Assembly: GCA_028282665.1 (NCBI GenBank)
Contig: JANQHN010000440.1
Span: 1 to 33,779, forward strand
DNA length: 33,779 nucleotides
Reading direction: 5' to 3'
DNA from: Phycisphaerae bacterium
Lineage (GTDB): Bacteria > Planctomycetota > Phycisphaerae > UBA1845
The notes under the pieces: generated by a model
The model's input: only the letters and a program-made list of their open reading frames with translations
Databases searched by the model: none
What the model was told of the DNA's origin: nothing
Part shown: positions 8,659 to 16,824 of the stretch, piece by piece
Numbering within the stretch: the stretch's first letter is position 1
How the letters are laid out: each line of letters starts with the position of its first letter
Program-made: the position numbers and the translations under genes

Positions 8659-10368
8659 TTACGCTTCAACCCGATCAAAGTGCCGGGAACCGATTGCCAA
8701 CGAAATGGACCCCACCGCCAAACTAAGCAAAATCGCACCGACAATGGCACCGACAACGCGGGCGTTGTGAATACCGGTAGCAGAGCGGTATTCCGCATAC
8801 CAACTCGCAACGCCAACGGCAATTAGAACAACGCCGATAAGCGACAGGGACGCAAGCAAATTCACTGTTCCACCCAGGCCATTAGCGATACGCGCCGCGT
8901 TCGTTTGATCGAACGAAGGCAATCGCGCGCCAAGACCCACCGCAAGACCGCAAAGACCGTAGCATACCGACACAATCGTCGCCAGATGAATCAACGCCCA
9001 AATCGGCTCGATATCCAACATCACGATCGCCCATGTCATCGACGCCCCCGTGACCAAAATCGTCACAGTCATCGCAAACGAAAACTTCGCAAACAAAATT
9101 CGTCCCCGCTTCATAGGAACTAAACCAATCAGCCATAATTGATGCCCTTCCAGCGAAATCAACGGAAAGACAAATCGACAGGTAAACGTCGCGAGGATAA
9201 AGCTGATCGCACACAAATTCAAAAACGGAATCAGCAACGAATAAGTCGTTTCGCGAAAGTAATGCTGTAACGTCGGCATATTCGCAAGATACAACACCGT
9301 CAGACCGAACAGGATGACAAGCTGGCTCCATTGAAGCGGATCGCGAAAGAACGTACGCAAATCTTTTGCGGCAATGAGTCGAAGAGGCATCGGCAGATAA
9401 AAGAAAAGTTTACCGCTCACCCCGCCCGCCGGATTGGCTGCAACCCGGTAAACGTCATCCCGTCCCGCAATAGCCCGGTCGTACGCACGATCGAAATACC
9501 GCGACACCACGTTGACCGCCAACCAACTTAAAAACAGCGAGTTGGACAGAGTCACGCACAAGTACAACAGCGAGTCCCACGATTTCCCGTGCAAGGCGCC
9601 ATCGATACCGCTCGTGACCCAATTGTTCGGAAAAAGTGCCGCTTCGACGAAACTCATTCGCGCAAGAAACGCCCGTAGCCAGATTTCCGGAGCCGTGTTT
9701 CCCAGCTTGAGAGATTGGAGCCCCCACACCATAAAGATGGCCAGTCCCGTCCCACCGATGATCGTAGCGATACGCACCGCCTTGCGCGGGAAGAATCGTG
9801 CAAATACCCACGCGAGCAGCAGTCCCAACGATCCCGGGATGGGGATAAACACCAAAAAGAATGCAACGAAAATAATGTAGAAGGAATACCCGCTCACCGC
9901 GCGGTCACCCGCTAACTGGGCCATAGCAAACATCAGAGGCAGCCCCAGCAGGATCAAAGACCAACTCGACAACGCCAAACTCTCGACGAATTTCAGCGTA
10001 ACAACGTCGCGTGGGCGTAGTGGTGAGGCCAATAGGTACTCTGCCTCCCGCTTCGCAAAAAGCGCACCGTGTGCGATGATCGCATTGGAAAAGGAAAGCA
10101 AAGCTAACAACGCAAGAAAGAAGAAATTGAACACAAGCGGTATCGCGACCGTCGCCTCCAACGGCGTACGTCGAAACTGCATGAACACCGCCAGGAACAG
10201 GAAGTACAATCCGACCCAAATGATGGCGATAAGTAGCAGAGTCGCCCAAACGCGAATCGGCGCTCGCGCTGCCGCCTCCACGATCTGATTGCGCAGCGAA
10301 CGAACTTTCGTTCGCAACAACAGTTCCAACTTAGGCTTTGCAATGATAGGTGAACGACCGCTACTCAT
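8659..10368 (-). CDS. ABC-2 type exporter permease (putative ABC exporter family)
   Basis: 569 residues from the ATG at 10368, with roughly a dozen hydrophobic segments spread over the length and no ATP-binding motifs. A basic cytoplasmic N-terminus (LLRTKVRSLRNQI) leads into the first membrane helix. The start codon overlaps the end of the ATPase gene by 8 bases (ATGAGTAG), a classic translational coupling. The longer open frame upstream of this ATG lies within the ATPase gene and is not needed. The protein would form the membrane channel of an exporter with the upstream ATPase. The double-length, many-helix organisation resembles the putative ABC exporter family (PF16962) more than short NatB-type permeases. 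The substrate cannot be read from the sequence. Confidence 0.82.
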   Translation of the reverse strand: MSSGRSPIIAKPKLELLLRTKVRSLRNQIVEAAARAPIRVWATLLLIAIIWVGLYFLFLAVFMQFRRTPLEATVAIPLVFNFFFLALLALLSFSNAIIAHGALFAKREAEYLLASPLRPRDVVTLKFVESLALSSWSLILLGLPLMFAMAQLAGDRAVSGYSFYIIFVAFFLVFIPIPGSLGLLLAWVFARFFPRKAVRIATIIGGTGLAIFMVWGLQSLKLGNTAPEIWLRAFLARMSFVEAALFPNNWVTSGIDGALHGKSWDSLLYLCVTLSNSLFLSWLAVNVVSRYFDRAYDRAIAGRDDVYRVAANPAGGVSGKLFFYLPMPLRLIAAKDLRTFFRDPLQWSQLVILFGLTVLYLANMPTLQHYFRETTYSLLIPFLNLCAISFILATFTCRFVFPLISLEGHQLWLIGLVPMKRGRILFAKFSFAMTVTILVTGASMTWAIVMLDIEPIWALIHLATIVSVCYGLCGLAVGLGARLPSFDQTNAARIANGLGGTVNLLASLSLIGVVLIAVGVASWYAEYRSATGIHNARVVGAIVGAILLSLAVGSISLAIGSRHFDRVEA

Positions 10369-11113
10369 CGGATTCCCGCGTAATTTGTAGAAAAATTTCT
10401 TCGAGCGAATGGTCGTTACGCTGCATCTGCGTCCGGAGTTCTTCCAACGTCCCCAAAGCAAGTAGATCGCCCTTGTGGATGATGCCGATCCGATCCGCCA
10501 CCGCTTCCGCGACTTCGAGCGTGTGCGTGCTCATAAAGACCGTGCCGCCGCGATCGGTCTGCTCGCGGAACAGATCTTTTACTGTGCGTACCGTGCGCGG
10601 ATCCAATCCCACCATGGGCTCGTCGATAACAAGCACGGAAGGATCGTGTAGAAGTGCAGCACAAAGCACAAGCCTCTGCTTCATACCGTGACTGTAGCTC
10701 TCGGTCAATTGGTCGAGAAAACTGCCCACGTCCAGGCGCTCAATCAACTGCGGTATGATCTCTTTGCGGCGTTGCGATGTCACTTCGTACATCTCCGCGA
10801 CGAAATGCAAAAATTCCCTGCCTGTAAGTTTTTCATAAACAAAGGGCTGATCGGGTACATACGCCAGCTTGGATTTGGCTGCAAGACCATTCGAACCGAT
10901 CCGGTGCCCGCATACGCTCACTCCACCTTCATTGGGCCTGAGCAGTCCGGCGATCATCTTGATCGTCGTCGTTTTGCCCGCACCGTTGGGACCTAGAAAC
11001 GCAAAAAGCTCACCGCGCGGAATCGTCAAACTCAATTCGCGCACCGCAACATGATCACCGTAGGATTTCTTCACGCCTTCCAAATGAATGGCGGGGCCGT
11101 CTTCAACGCTCAT
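10361..11113 (-). CDS. ABC transporter ATP-binding protein
   Basis: 250 residues with a complete nucleotide-binding domain: Walker A GPNGAGKTT at 41-49, a signature written YSHGMKQR at 140-147 (in place of LSGGQ), Walker B LVIDEP at 161-166 and the switch His197 in STHTLE. The signature variant with SHGMKQR is common in drug/lipid exporter ATPases of the CcmA/NatA group. The ATG shares one base with the stop of the upstream gene (TAATG), and its own stop overlaps the permease start, so the three genes 11931-8659 form one coupled operon. It would energise the permease encoded next. The substrate is unknown. Confidence 0.93.
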   Translation of the reverse strand: MSVEDGPAIHLEGVKKSYGDHVAVRELSLTIPRGELFAFLGPNGAGKTTTIKMIAGLLRPNEGGVSVCGHRIGSNGLAAKSKLAYVPDQPFVYEKLTGREFLHFVAEMYEVTSQRRKEIIPQLIERLDVGSFLDQLTESYSHGMKQRLVLCAALLHDPSVLVIDEPMVGLDPRTVRTVKDLFREQTDRGGTVFMSTHTLEVAEAVADRIGIIHKGDLLALGTLEELRTQMQRNDHSLEEIFLQITRESDE

Positions 11114-11931
11114 TACCGTACCTCTCGCCTAAGGGTCAGAAATCCATCAAGCGCGTTTTCTCGCGCATATGGATCAAACGACTCGGGTGTCAGCCACATT
11201 TGACCGCCAACCGGCAGTGATATCTCCTGACGATGCACTACACCGCGACCATCCACCCAGGCTTTCGCGCCCGAAGATTCCACCACGAAGCAGAGCTTAT
11301 CACCATCCGGAGTAGGGATCGATTCTCGACCGGTTACACTGACGACCATCGGCAAAAACCGCCTTCCCACACCCGTGATGGCTGCTACCGGATTAAATAC
11401 CTGCATCCGCCACGATTGCCCCACCTCAAGATCAGAAAGCTGGTTGAATGGCTGAAACGCATCTGAAATCATCCCTGCTTCCGTCAATGGAATGCGGAAT
11501 GTACGATCCATGCTGCCCACTTCCAATTGAAAAGAGAAATCAGAATGAAATCGCTCACCGTGCAAATCCAGATGCGCCTCTATCGCCACCATCTCCAGTG
11601 AAAATTCGTCCAGCAAACCCTCGTCGGTAAACGACGAATCCACCATCACGAAAATCGGCGCAAGACCTTTCGGAAAGCGTTCAATCGCAACGAAGTCTTC
11701 CCGTTGCGCGGTGGCCTCGTCAATAATGTACGTGGACCAGACCGTGCCAATTCGGCCTGTCGCGTCGAAGATGCCCGCCTGGGTTTCTCTACCCTCATTC
11801 TTGATCCAATCGTTAACTTTCAAGTTCGGCGCATCCAAAGCCGTCCATCCGGGCAGCACGTCGTGGATGAAAAGCCAACTCATCGAGGCGAGCCAGAACG
11901 AAAAAATCAAAATCCCACCGAGCTTTCCCAT
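11113..11931 (-). CDS. Membrane-anchored extracytoplasmic protein of an ABC exporter operon, function unknown
   Basis: 272 residues. A single hydrophobic segment lies near 6-24 and the remainder is a soluble domain predicted outside the membrane, rich in beta-type alternation. No lipobox is seen. The ATG at 11931 directly follows a possible GTG at 11934. Its stop overlaps the ATG of the ATPase gene by one base (TAATG), so it is the first gene of a coupled operon with the ATPase and permease. The late part reads like a repeated beta module (CFVVESSGAKAWVDGRG followed by VHRQEISLPVGG), which often occurs in lipid-binding or metal-independent accessory proteins. I do not recognise a named family; a role as periplasmic partner of the exporter is inference from the operon. 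Confidence 0.75.
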   Translation of the reverse strand: MGKLGGILIFSFWLASMSWLFIHDVLPGWTALDAPNLKVNDWIKNEGRETQAGIFDATGRIGTVWSTYIIDEATAQREDFVAIERFPKGLAPIFVMVDSSFTDEGLLDEFSLEMVAIEAHLDLHGERFHSDFSFQLEVGSMDRTFRIPLTEAGMISDAFQPFNQLSDLEVGQSWRMQVFNPVAAITGVGRRFLPMVVSVTGRESIPTPDGDKLCFVVESSGAKAWVDGRGVVHRQEISLPVGGQMWLTPESFDPYARENALDGFLTLRREVR

Positions 11932-12064
11932 CACGAATCACCCAATTCCAAAAAGATAGGTTCTTCCCTCGAAGGGTTACTCATTGTACGTTTGGATTCG
12001 AAAGGTGGTCAATGTACGTGACAAAAGCGGACATCCGTCGCGTCAAGATGATTATCATCCACTC

Positions 12065-12799
12065 ATGAAGAATCACAGCATCACACCCAAACTCGCCTTA
12101 AAGACCGCCGGAATGCTGGCAACCCTGCTCTTGTTGTTGGCGGTGGTCCTTTGGCTGATGTTCCAGAAAATACCCGCATGGTATAGGCCGATCGAGTTGG
12201 ACAAGCAGGGCATTCGCCAGGCCCAGGCAGATTCAACCCGCATGGTCAATTGGATCACCGAAAAGATGATCGCCGGCGAACCGTTCGAGATCGTCCTTCA
12301 TCAACAGTCCGTCGCGGAATGGCTTGCCGCACTCCCCCACTCCTGGCCAGAGGTCATGGATCATATGCCAATGAACGGACGCGATCCGTTCCTATCGTTT
12401 CACCCAGGAGTCGTGAAGATCGGACTGCATGTCAGTGATAGAGGAGTCGAGACGATTCTCAATGTGCGAGTGCGCGTGGCTTTGGAAAACGGTAGCAAAC
12501 AACTGCGGATTCGTTTTGACGAAGTACGCGGCGGGGCATTGACCGCACCTGACATGCTGATGGACCGCATTCTCCAACCTGCGCTGAAACGACTGAAAGC
12601 GCGGGATGCATCAGGAAATACGCTCGAAGACACGATCCTGCGCGCCATGAACAGAGTCAACAATGCGGATGACCTTCGTCGCGGAATCACTGTCCCCAAT
12701 CACTTCATCTGGCCCAACGGCAAACGCCGCTTCCGCATTATCGATTTGGTCATGGAGGGTGGCAAACTGCGACTGCTGGTTCTACCCATTGACTTTTGA
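12065..12799 (+). CDS. Single-pass membrane protein with extracytoplasmic domain, function unknown
   Basis: 244 residues from the ATG at 12065. The N-terminus (MKNHSITPKLALK) is followed by one hydrophobic segment at about 15-33, then a soluble domain placed outside. The frame also opens at a TTG at 11984 with an upstream GAAGGG, which would add 27 polar residues. I prefer the ATG because it places the membrane segment near the N-terminus. The domain alternates a helix (VNWITEKMIAGEPFEIVLHQQSVAEWLA) with beta-rich parts (GLHVSDRGVETILNVRVRV). The layout recalls anchored lipid-domain proteins of the YpmS type but without clear motifs. It diverges from the exporter operon and converges with the NatB-CPBP gene. 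No function can be assigned. Confidence 0.7.
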   Translation: MKNHSITPKLALKTAGMLATLLLLLAVVLWLMFQKIPAWYRPIELDKQGIRQAQADSTRMVNWITEKMIAGEPFEIVLHQQSVAEWLAALPHSWPEVMDHMPMNGRDPFLSFHPGVVKIGLHVSDRGVETILNVRVRVALENGSKQLRIRFDEVRGGALTAPDMLMDRILQPALKRLKARDASGNTLEDTILRAMNRVNNADDLRRGITVPNHFIWPNGKRRFRIIDLVMEGGKLRLLVLPIDF

Positions 12800-12898
12800 T
12801 GGGTTCGGCCCAAAGCCACAACAAAAGCATTTGAGCAACGGGTGTAAGCAATGGCGATTCGTTTTGGAGATGCCTCAGCCACAGCAACACTTGTCGCA

Positions 12899-15028
12899 TC
12901 AAGTAGATGGAATGAGTCCGTGACGCAGCGCGGAAGCCTTGGAACGTTTAAGGAGAATTGCGATCGTGATACCCAATGCAAACACCATCACACCGACCAC
13001 GATAATGTAGATGGGTAGATGAGTCGCCTCGGCCTCAACATCTACCCCCACGACGGCGAGCAGCTTCGGATGAATGGCGATCATGGCGAGCAAGCCATTA
13101 TGCAGAAAGTGCGTAAGCATCGAAGGCCAAATGGACCTCGACTGCCAGCAAATATAGCCCAGCACGACACCCAAAAACGCCGTCACCGGTAATTTGATGA
13201 ACATAAAATGGAACACACCAAACACCAACGCGCTCGTAATAATGCAGGTCCACTTCCCCGCCGCTCCTTTGAGACCGCTCATCAAAAAACCGCGAAAAAG
13301 GAGTTCCTCACAAAACGCAGGCACCACGGCTAGTACAATCAAAACCTGCCAAATGGGCAGCGCACGCAACGCCTCAACAAGTCGCTCATTGCTCCCTTTC
13401 AGTTCTTCCGGTACGGCGATCACCATGCTTTGGAGTACGCTAAATTCGTGAGCAATCACCCAGGATGATACACCGATCAACAAAGCGGCCAGCATTCCTC
13501 CCAATGGCGGAGACCCCAGTTGGAATGACTCCTTTCGATCCACTTTTGCATACAGCAGGATCAGGTAAGGCAACACCACGAACAACAGTGGCATCCACGT
13601 TGACGTTCCGCGCAAGACGGCGGCCGCGTCTTCATCCGGTCCGGGCTGCATCGCTGTTTGCACGAAAAACCAAACCGGAAATAGCAACGCCACAAGCAGC
13701 AACGCCAACGAAACCGCAGGCCTTTTGGTCGGCTTGATGAACTTCCGTGATAGTGTCGACTTCCAAGAGGCCGCGTCTGCAAACACGACGGATTCCTGCC
13801 CGAATACGGTTGCGGCCACGGCCACGGCAGCGCTTGCGTACAACGTAGTCGAAAGCAACACTGTCGCAGTCTGCCACCACGGAATGGGCACGCCCAGCAA
13901 CATTTCCTTTGCGAAAAGAACCATATTGCCTACCGGGACCACCAGCATCACGCCTTCAAGTCTAGTGGTAGGCAAGGCGGCAATGCCTCCCGGAATCAAC
14001 ACCGCAAGGATCACGGGAGTCACATAATTCTGAGCTTCCTTGAACGTCCGTGCGTAACTGGATACCGCAATCATGATAGCGGACATAAGCACGGCGAAGG
14101 GAATCAGACAAAGCAAAATGACGCCCATCTTCCCGATGGGTACACCACCGCCTTCGTCCGCAATAATCTCGTTGAATCCACCAAACCAGACCGTCGCAGT
14201 CACGCTACCCAGGTTCAGCGTCGCCCCCATGATCGCCACCGTCGTCACCACGAGGAACTTGCCAACGATGATATCTAGCACGGGGACAGGAGTGACCATA
14301 AGTGATTCGAGCGTGTTCCGCTCTCGCTCGCCCGCAGTCAAATCGATCGCCGGGTAAATCGCGCCGGTAATGGTCATCAAGATCAGGATAAGCGGTAGGA
14401 TTTGCCCGAGGACCGAAGAGGGGGCCGCTAAATTGACCGACGAAATCTCAAACGGCGTAACGAACGTCTCGGGCAGGCCTTTCAAACGCAATCGCTCGTC
14501 ACGCGTTCGCTCTTCCATTCGCACAAACATCGAACGGAGTCGCTGCATCGCCGTAACACTGCGGATTTCTTCCCGATCGGAGAACAGCACAATGCGCGAT
14601 TGCCTGGATGGATCGTCGAGCGGGGCAACCTCCTCTATGACCACTCCCACTTGAATCACTCGATCTTGTATTGCCTGCCGAAGCCTCTTCTCCGATAAAA
14701 ATTGACTTACTTTCCAGTTCTTGAGCGGCTTGGGAAACTGTTTGAGCTCCTTTTCGGACGACCCATTTTGCTGCCGCTCGAGAAACTCCGTGTCCCGCAT
14801 GATCTGCCAACCCACATATCGCTGATCACGTTCACTAATGACACCGATGATAAAATCTTCCACTTCGAGCGATGCGCCCTGCGTCGTCACCGCCTGGATC
14901 GAACCGAGCATAAGCAGCGGATAAAGTGCAATCGGAACGACGATCATTGCGATCAGCGTCCGCCGATCGCGCAGCACCTCCGTCAGTTCCTTCTTGTAAA
15001 TCGTGATCATTCGCCGGCGTAAAAACAT
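12899..15028 (-). CDS. ABC-2 permease (NatB-like) fused to CPBP intramembrane metalloprotease
   Basis: 709 residues with two modules. Residues 1-460 are a NatB-type permease: a membrane segment at 25-45, a large extracytoplasmic loop to about 205, then a helix bundle. The loop after the second helix carries AGERERNTLESLMVTPV, the conserved cytoplasmic element of these permeases. Residues 480-700 add a CPBP (CAAX protease/bacteriocin-processing) domain with the three active-site motifs: EE574-575xxxR579 in FCEELLFRG, His607 in VFHF, and His640/Asn644 in THFLHN. All presumed metal ligands are present, so the protease is probably active. The start overlaps the ATPase stop (TGATG). This fusion is known from planctomycetes. 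The protease substrate and transported molecule are unknown. Confidence 0.9.
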   Translation of the reverse strand: MFLRRRMITIYKKELTEVLRDRRTLIAMIVVPIALYPLLMLGSIQAVTTQGASLEVEDFIIGVISERDQRYVGWQIMRDTEFLERQQNGSSEKELKQFPKPLKNWKVSQFLSEKRLRQAIQDRVIQVGVVIEEVAPLDDPSRQSRIVLFSDREEIRSVTAMQRLRSMFVRMEERTRDERLRLKGLPETFVTPFEISSVNLAAPSSVLGQILPLILILMTITGAIYPAIDLTAGERERNTLESLMVTPVPVLDIIVGKFLVVTTVAIMGATLNLGSVTATVWFGGFNEIIADEGGGVPIGKMGVILLCLIPFAVLMSAIMIAVSSYARTFKEAQNYVTPVILAVLIPGGIAALPTTRLEGVMLVVPVGNMVLFAKEMLLGVPIPWWQTATVLLSTTLYASAAVAVAATVFGQESVVFADAASWKSTLSRKFIKPTKRPAVSLALLLVALLFPVWFFVQTAMQPGPDEDAAAVLRGTSTWMPLLFVVLPYLILLYAKVDRKESFQLGSPPLGGMLAALLIGVSSWVIAHEFSVLQSMVIAVPEELKGSNERLVEALRALPIWQVLIVLAVVPAFCEELLFRGFLMSGLKGAAGKWTCIITSALVFGVFHFMFIKLPVTAFLGVVLGYICWQSRSIWPSMLTHFLHNGLLAMIAIHPKLLAVVGVDVEAEATHLPIYIIVVGVMVFALGITIAILLKRSKASALRHGLIPST

Positions 15029-15789
15029 CAGGCGAACGCTCCCGTTGTTTTCTCGGCGTCTATCACGCTAAGGAAAATGTCGCTGAGGTGGTGTTCGCCC
15101 GTGTGTTTCTGCAGCGAAACCAAGTCGCCTTCCGCAACAAGCCGGCCCGCATGCAACAGCCCCATCTTGTCGCACATCGACTCCGCCTCATCCAGATAGT
15201 GCGTGGACAAAATGATCGATTTCCCCTCGTCGCGCTCGCGACGGATGAATTCGAGAATAATGCGATTGCTAAGCACATCCAAACCTAGCGTCGGCTCATC
15301 CATGATAAGAATAGGCGGGTCGGCAATGAGCGCCCGCGCGATGTTCACGCGTTGCTTTTGCCCCGTGGAGTGCGTACCGCATCGCAGTTCCGCAAACTCG
15401 GCCATGCCAAGCCAATCGATCAAATGATCCGCTCGTGCCAGTGCCGTCGATCGGTCCATTCCATGCAATTCACCAAAATACACGAGGAGTTCCCGACCGG
15501 TGAGTCGCTGATACAGACCCGTATTGGCCGTGAGAAAGCCGAGCACGCGCTGTACCTGGGAAGGCTCTTCAGTCACATCATAACCCGCGAGGCTCGCGCG
15601 ACCGAACGTCGGCGCCATAAGCCCGCTCAACATGCGCAACGTGGTCGTCTTCCCAGCGCCGTTCGGGCCGAGAAGTCCGTAGATTTGCCCCGCGCCAACC
15701 GCAAAGCTAAGCCCGTCGACCGCACGCTTTTCGCCACCTTCAGCGGTAGGAAAGACTTTGCCCAAATTCTCCGCAATAACCATGTCCAT
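15028..15789 (-). CDS. natA: NatA-like ABC transporter ATP-binding protein
   Basis: 253 residues with Walker A GPNGAGKTT at 41-49, signature STGQKQR at 141-147, Walker B ILIMDEP at 160-166 and switch His197 (STHYLD). The STGQKQRVNIARAL form of the signature is typical of the NatA/YhaQ sodium-extrusion subgroup. The stop overlaps the start of the permease-protease gene (TGATG), so both subunits are made together. A 6-base-pair hairpin (15791-15807) lies directly upstream of the first ATG, where a ribosome binding site would be expected, and I see no good one. A second in-frame ATG is at 15783. 'Na+ exporter' is the family name; the true substrate is not shown. Confidence 0.9.
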   Translation of the reverse strand: MDMVIAENLGKVFPTAEGGEKRAVDGLSFAVGAGQIYGLLGPNGAGKTTTLRMLSGLMAPTFGRASLAGYDVTEEPSQVQRVLGFLTANTGLYQRLTGRELLVYFGELHGMDRSTALARADHLIDWLGMAEFAELRCGTHSTGQKQRVNIARALIADPPILIMDEPTLGLDVLSNRIILEFIRRERDEGKSIILSTHYLDEAESMCDKMGLLHAGRLVAEGDLVSLQKHTGEHHLSDIFLSVIDAEKTTGAFA

Positions 15790-15866
15790 GCGCTACGCAT
15801 TGTAGCGTCACGCGGTTCGCGCGATAGGGAAAAAGTAAATCAAACTCGGGATGAGATAAGGAAGCG

Positions 15867-16226
15867 TCAACTCTGCATTTGACGTATCGTCGTGGATTCG
15901 TACACGACACCATCATCGCTCTCTTCAGGCTCCTCGGTATCGATCCAACGCACTGGATCGATCCACTGCTTTCGTTCAACGAATCCAGCACTGTCGAAAT
16001 CAATGAACACCTGAATAATCGGGTCAGTACGCTTGTATTCCCACGTGTAGTCAGTTCTAAAATCCGGTCGGCCAATAAGATAGCGCACGTCCGCCTTGTT
16101 CGAGTGCTTTACCTGGATGTCGGAGAACCGGCTGTATGTCAACTTGTCCGCGCATCCGGTTGAAACGATAGACAAAACAGCAATCGCAGCCAGCATGATT
16201 CCGAATCTCGCCTGCATCAGCGTCAT
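15867..16226 (-). CDS. Lipoprotein with BamE/SmpA-like domain
   Basis: 119 residues from the ATG at 16226, chosen because AAAGGAG at 16234-16240 lies exactly 7 bases upstream. The longer open frame includes 31 upstream residues inside the neighbouring gene and is not supported. A signal peptide (MLAAIAVLSIVSTGC) ends in a lipobox with Cys near residue 25, so the protein should be lipid-anchored. The mature part (KADVRYLIGRPDFRTDYTWEY, then VFIDFDSAGFVERKQW) has the pattern of BamE/SmpA domains: a helix ending in LG-P, a W-Y strand and a final V-(D/F)-x-G strand. BamE belongs to the outer-membrane beta-barrel assembly machine, but this domain recurs in many unrelated lipoproteins. The gene follows another lipoprotein gene by 34 bases. 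Confidence 0.75.
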   Translation of the reverse strand: MTLMQARFGIMLAAIAVLSIVSTGCADKLTYSRFSDIQVKHSNKADVRYLIGRPDFRTDYTWEYKRTDPIIQVFIDFDSAGFVERKQWIDPVRWIDTEEPEESDDGVVYESTTIRQMQS

Positions 16227-16233
16227 CGATCGA

Positions 16234-16240
16234 CTCCTTT
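16234..16240 (-). promoter_or_regulatory. Ribosome binding site deciding the start of the BamE-like lipoprotein
   Basis: Minus-strand AAAGGAG is followed by 7 bases and then ATG at 16226. It favours this start over upstream in-frame codons and gives a clean lipoprotein signal peptide. Confidence 0.7.
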
Positions 16241-16260
16241 CATTTCGATATGATCCCGGA

Positions 16261-16803
16261 TTACCCACGCGGACCTCCCAGCGGACCGACGCGATTCCGG
16301 TAACCCAACACGTAATCATCGGTCAGGTACTCACCAAGCGGTGAGGTGTAGGTCACCTGGAGCACGTATTTTTCGGCACGGGGAACTTCATCCGGGTTGA
16401 TCTGGAGCTTGAACTCATACATCTGGGTCAGTTGGTTCCAGTAGGTTCGCTGCTCATCTTCCGTCCTCAGTTCGATCTCCCACCGATCGAACTGCCGCCC
16501 TTTGTGATCACTGCTGGCGGGCGTGTATTCATAGAGCTCTACCCGCACATCACCCACGATCATGAGTCCGGGATTGTCCAGCGCGTTGACAGCGCGTAGC
16601 AAAAGCTCGATACCATCGGGAGTTGTGTCGTCGTCAAAGCTTCTCACTCGTGTGAACGGCTTGACGATTTCGATCTTGTTGGGCATAAGCAGCGCCAATG
16701 CGTCTTGGCGGGCGTCCTCATCGACGGGCGATCCCGGCCTGTGACAACCGAACGATACAAGCAGAAGCATCCCCAACGGTATCAGCTTGGAACGGAATTT
16801 CAT
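16261..16803 (-). CDS. Lipoprotein, function unknown
   Basis: 180 residues. The N-terminus (MKFRSKLIPLGMLLLVSFGC) is a lipoprotein signal with Cys20 in the lipobox. The mature part begins acidic (SPVDEDARQDAL) and continues as a beta-rich domain with VRVELYEY, RQFDRWEIEL and KYVLQVTYTS strands, suggesting an immunoglobulin-like or C2-like sandwich. No catalytic motif was seen. It lies 34 bases upstream of the BamE-like lipoprotein gene in the same direction, and that pair precedes natA by 77 bases, so the four genes may share a transcript. Its start codon is only 21 bases from the divergent start at 16825. I do not recognise the family. Confidence 0.78.
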   Translation of the reverse strand: MKFRSKLIPLGMLLLVSFGCHRPGSPVDEDARQDALALLMPNKIEIVKPFTRVRSFDDDTTPDGIELLLRAVNALDNPGLMIVGDVRVELYEYTPASSDHKGRQFDRWEIELRTEDEQRTYWNQLTQMYEFKLQINPDEVPRAEKYVLQVTYTSPLGEYLTDDYVLGYRNRVGPLGGPRG

Positions 16804-16824
16804 GGGAGATAGGCACCTTTGAAA

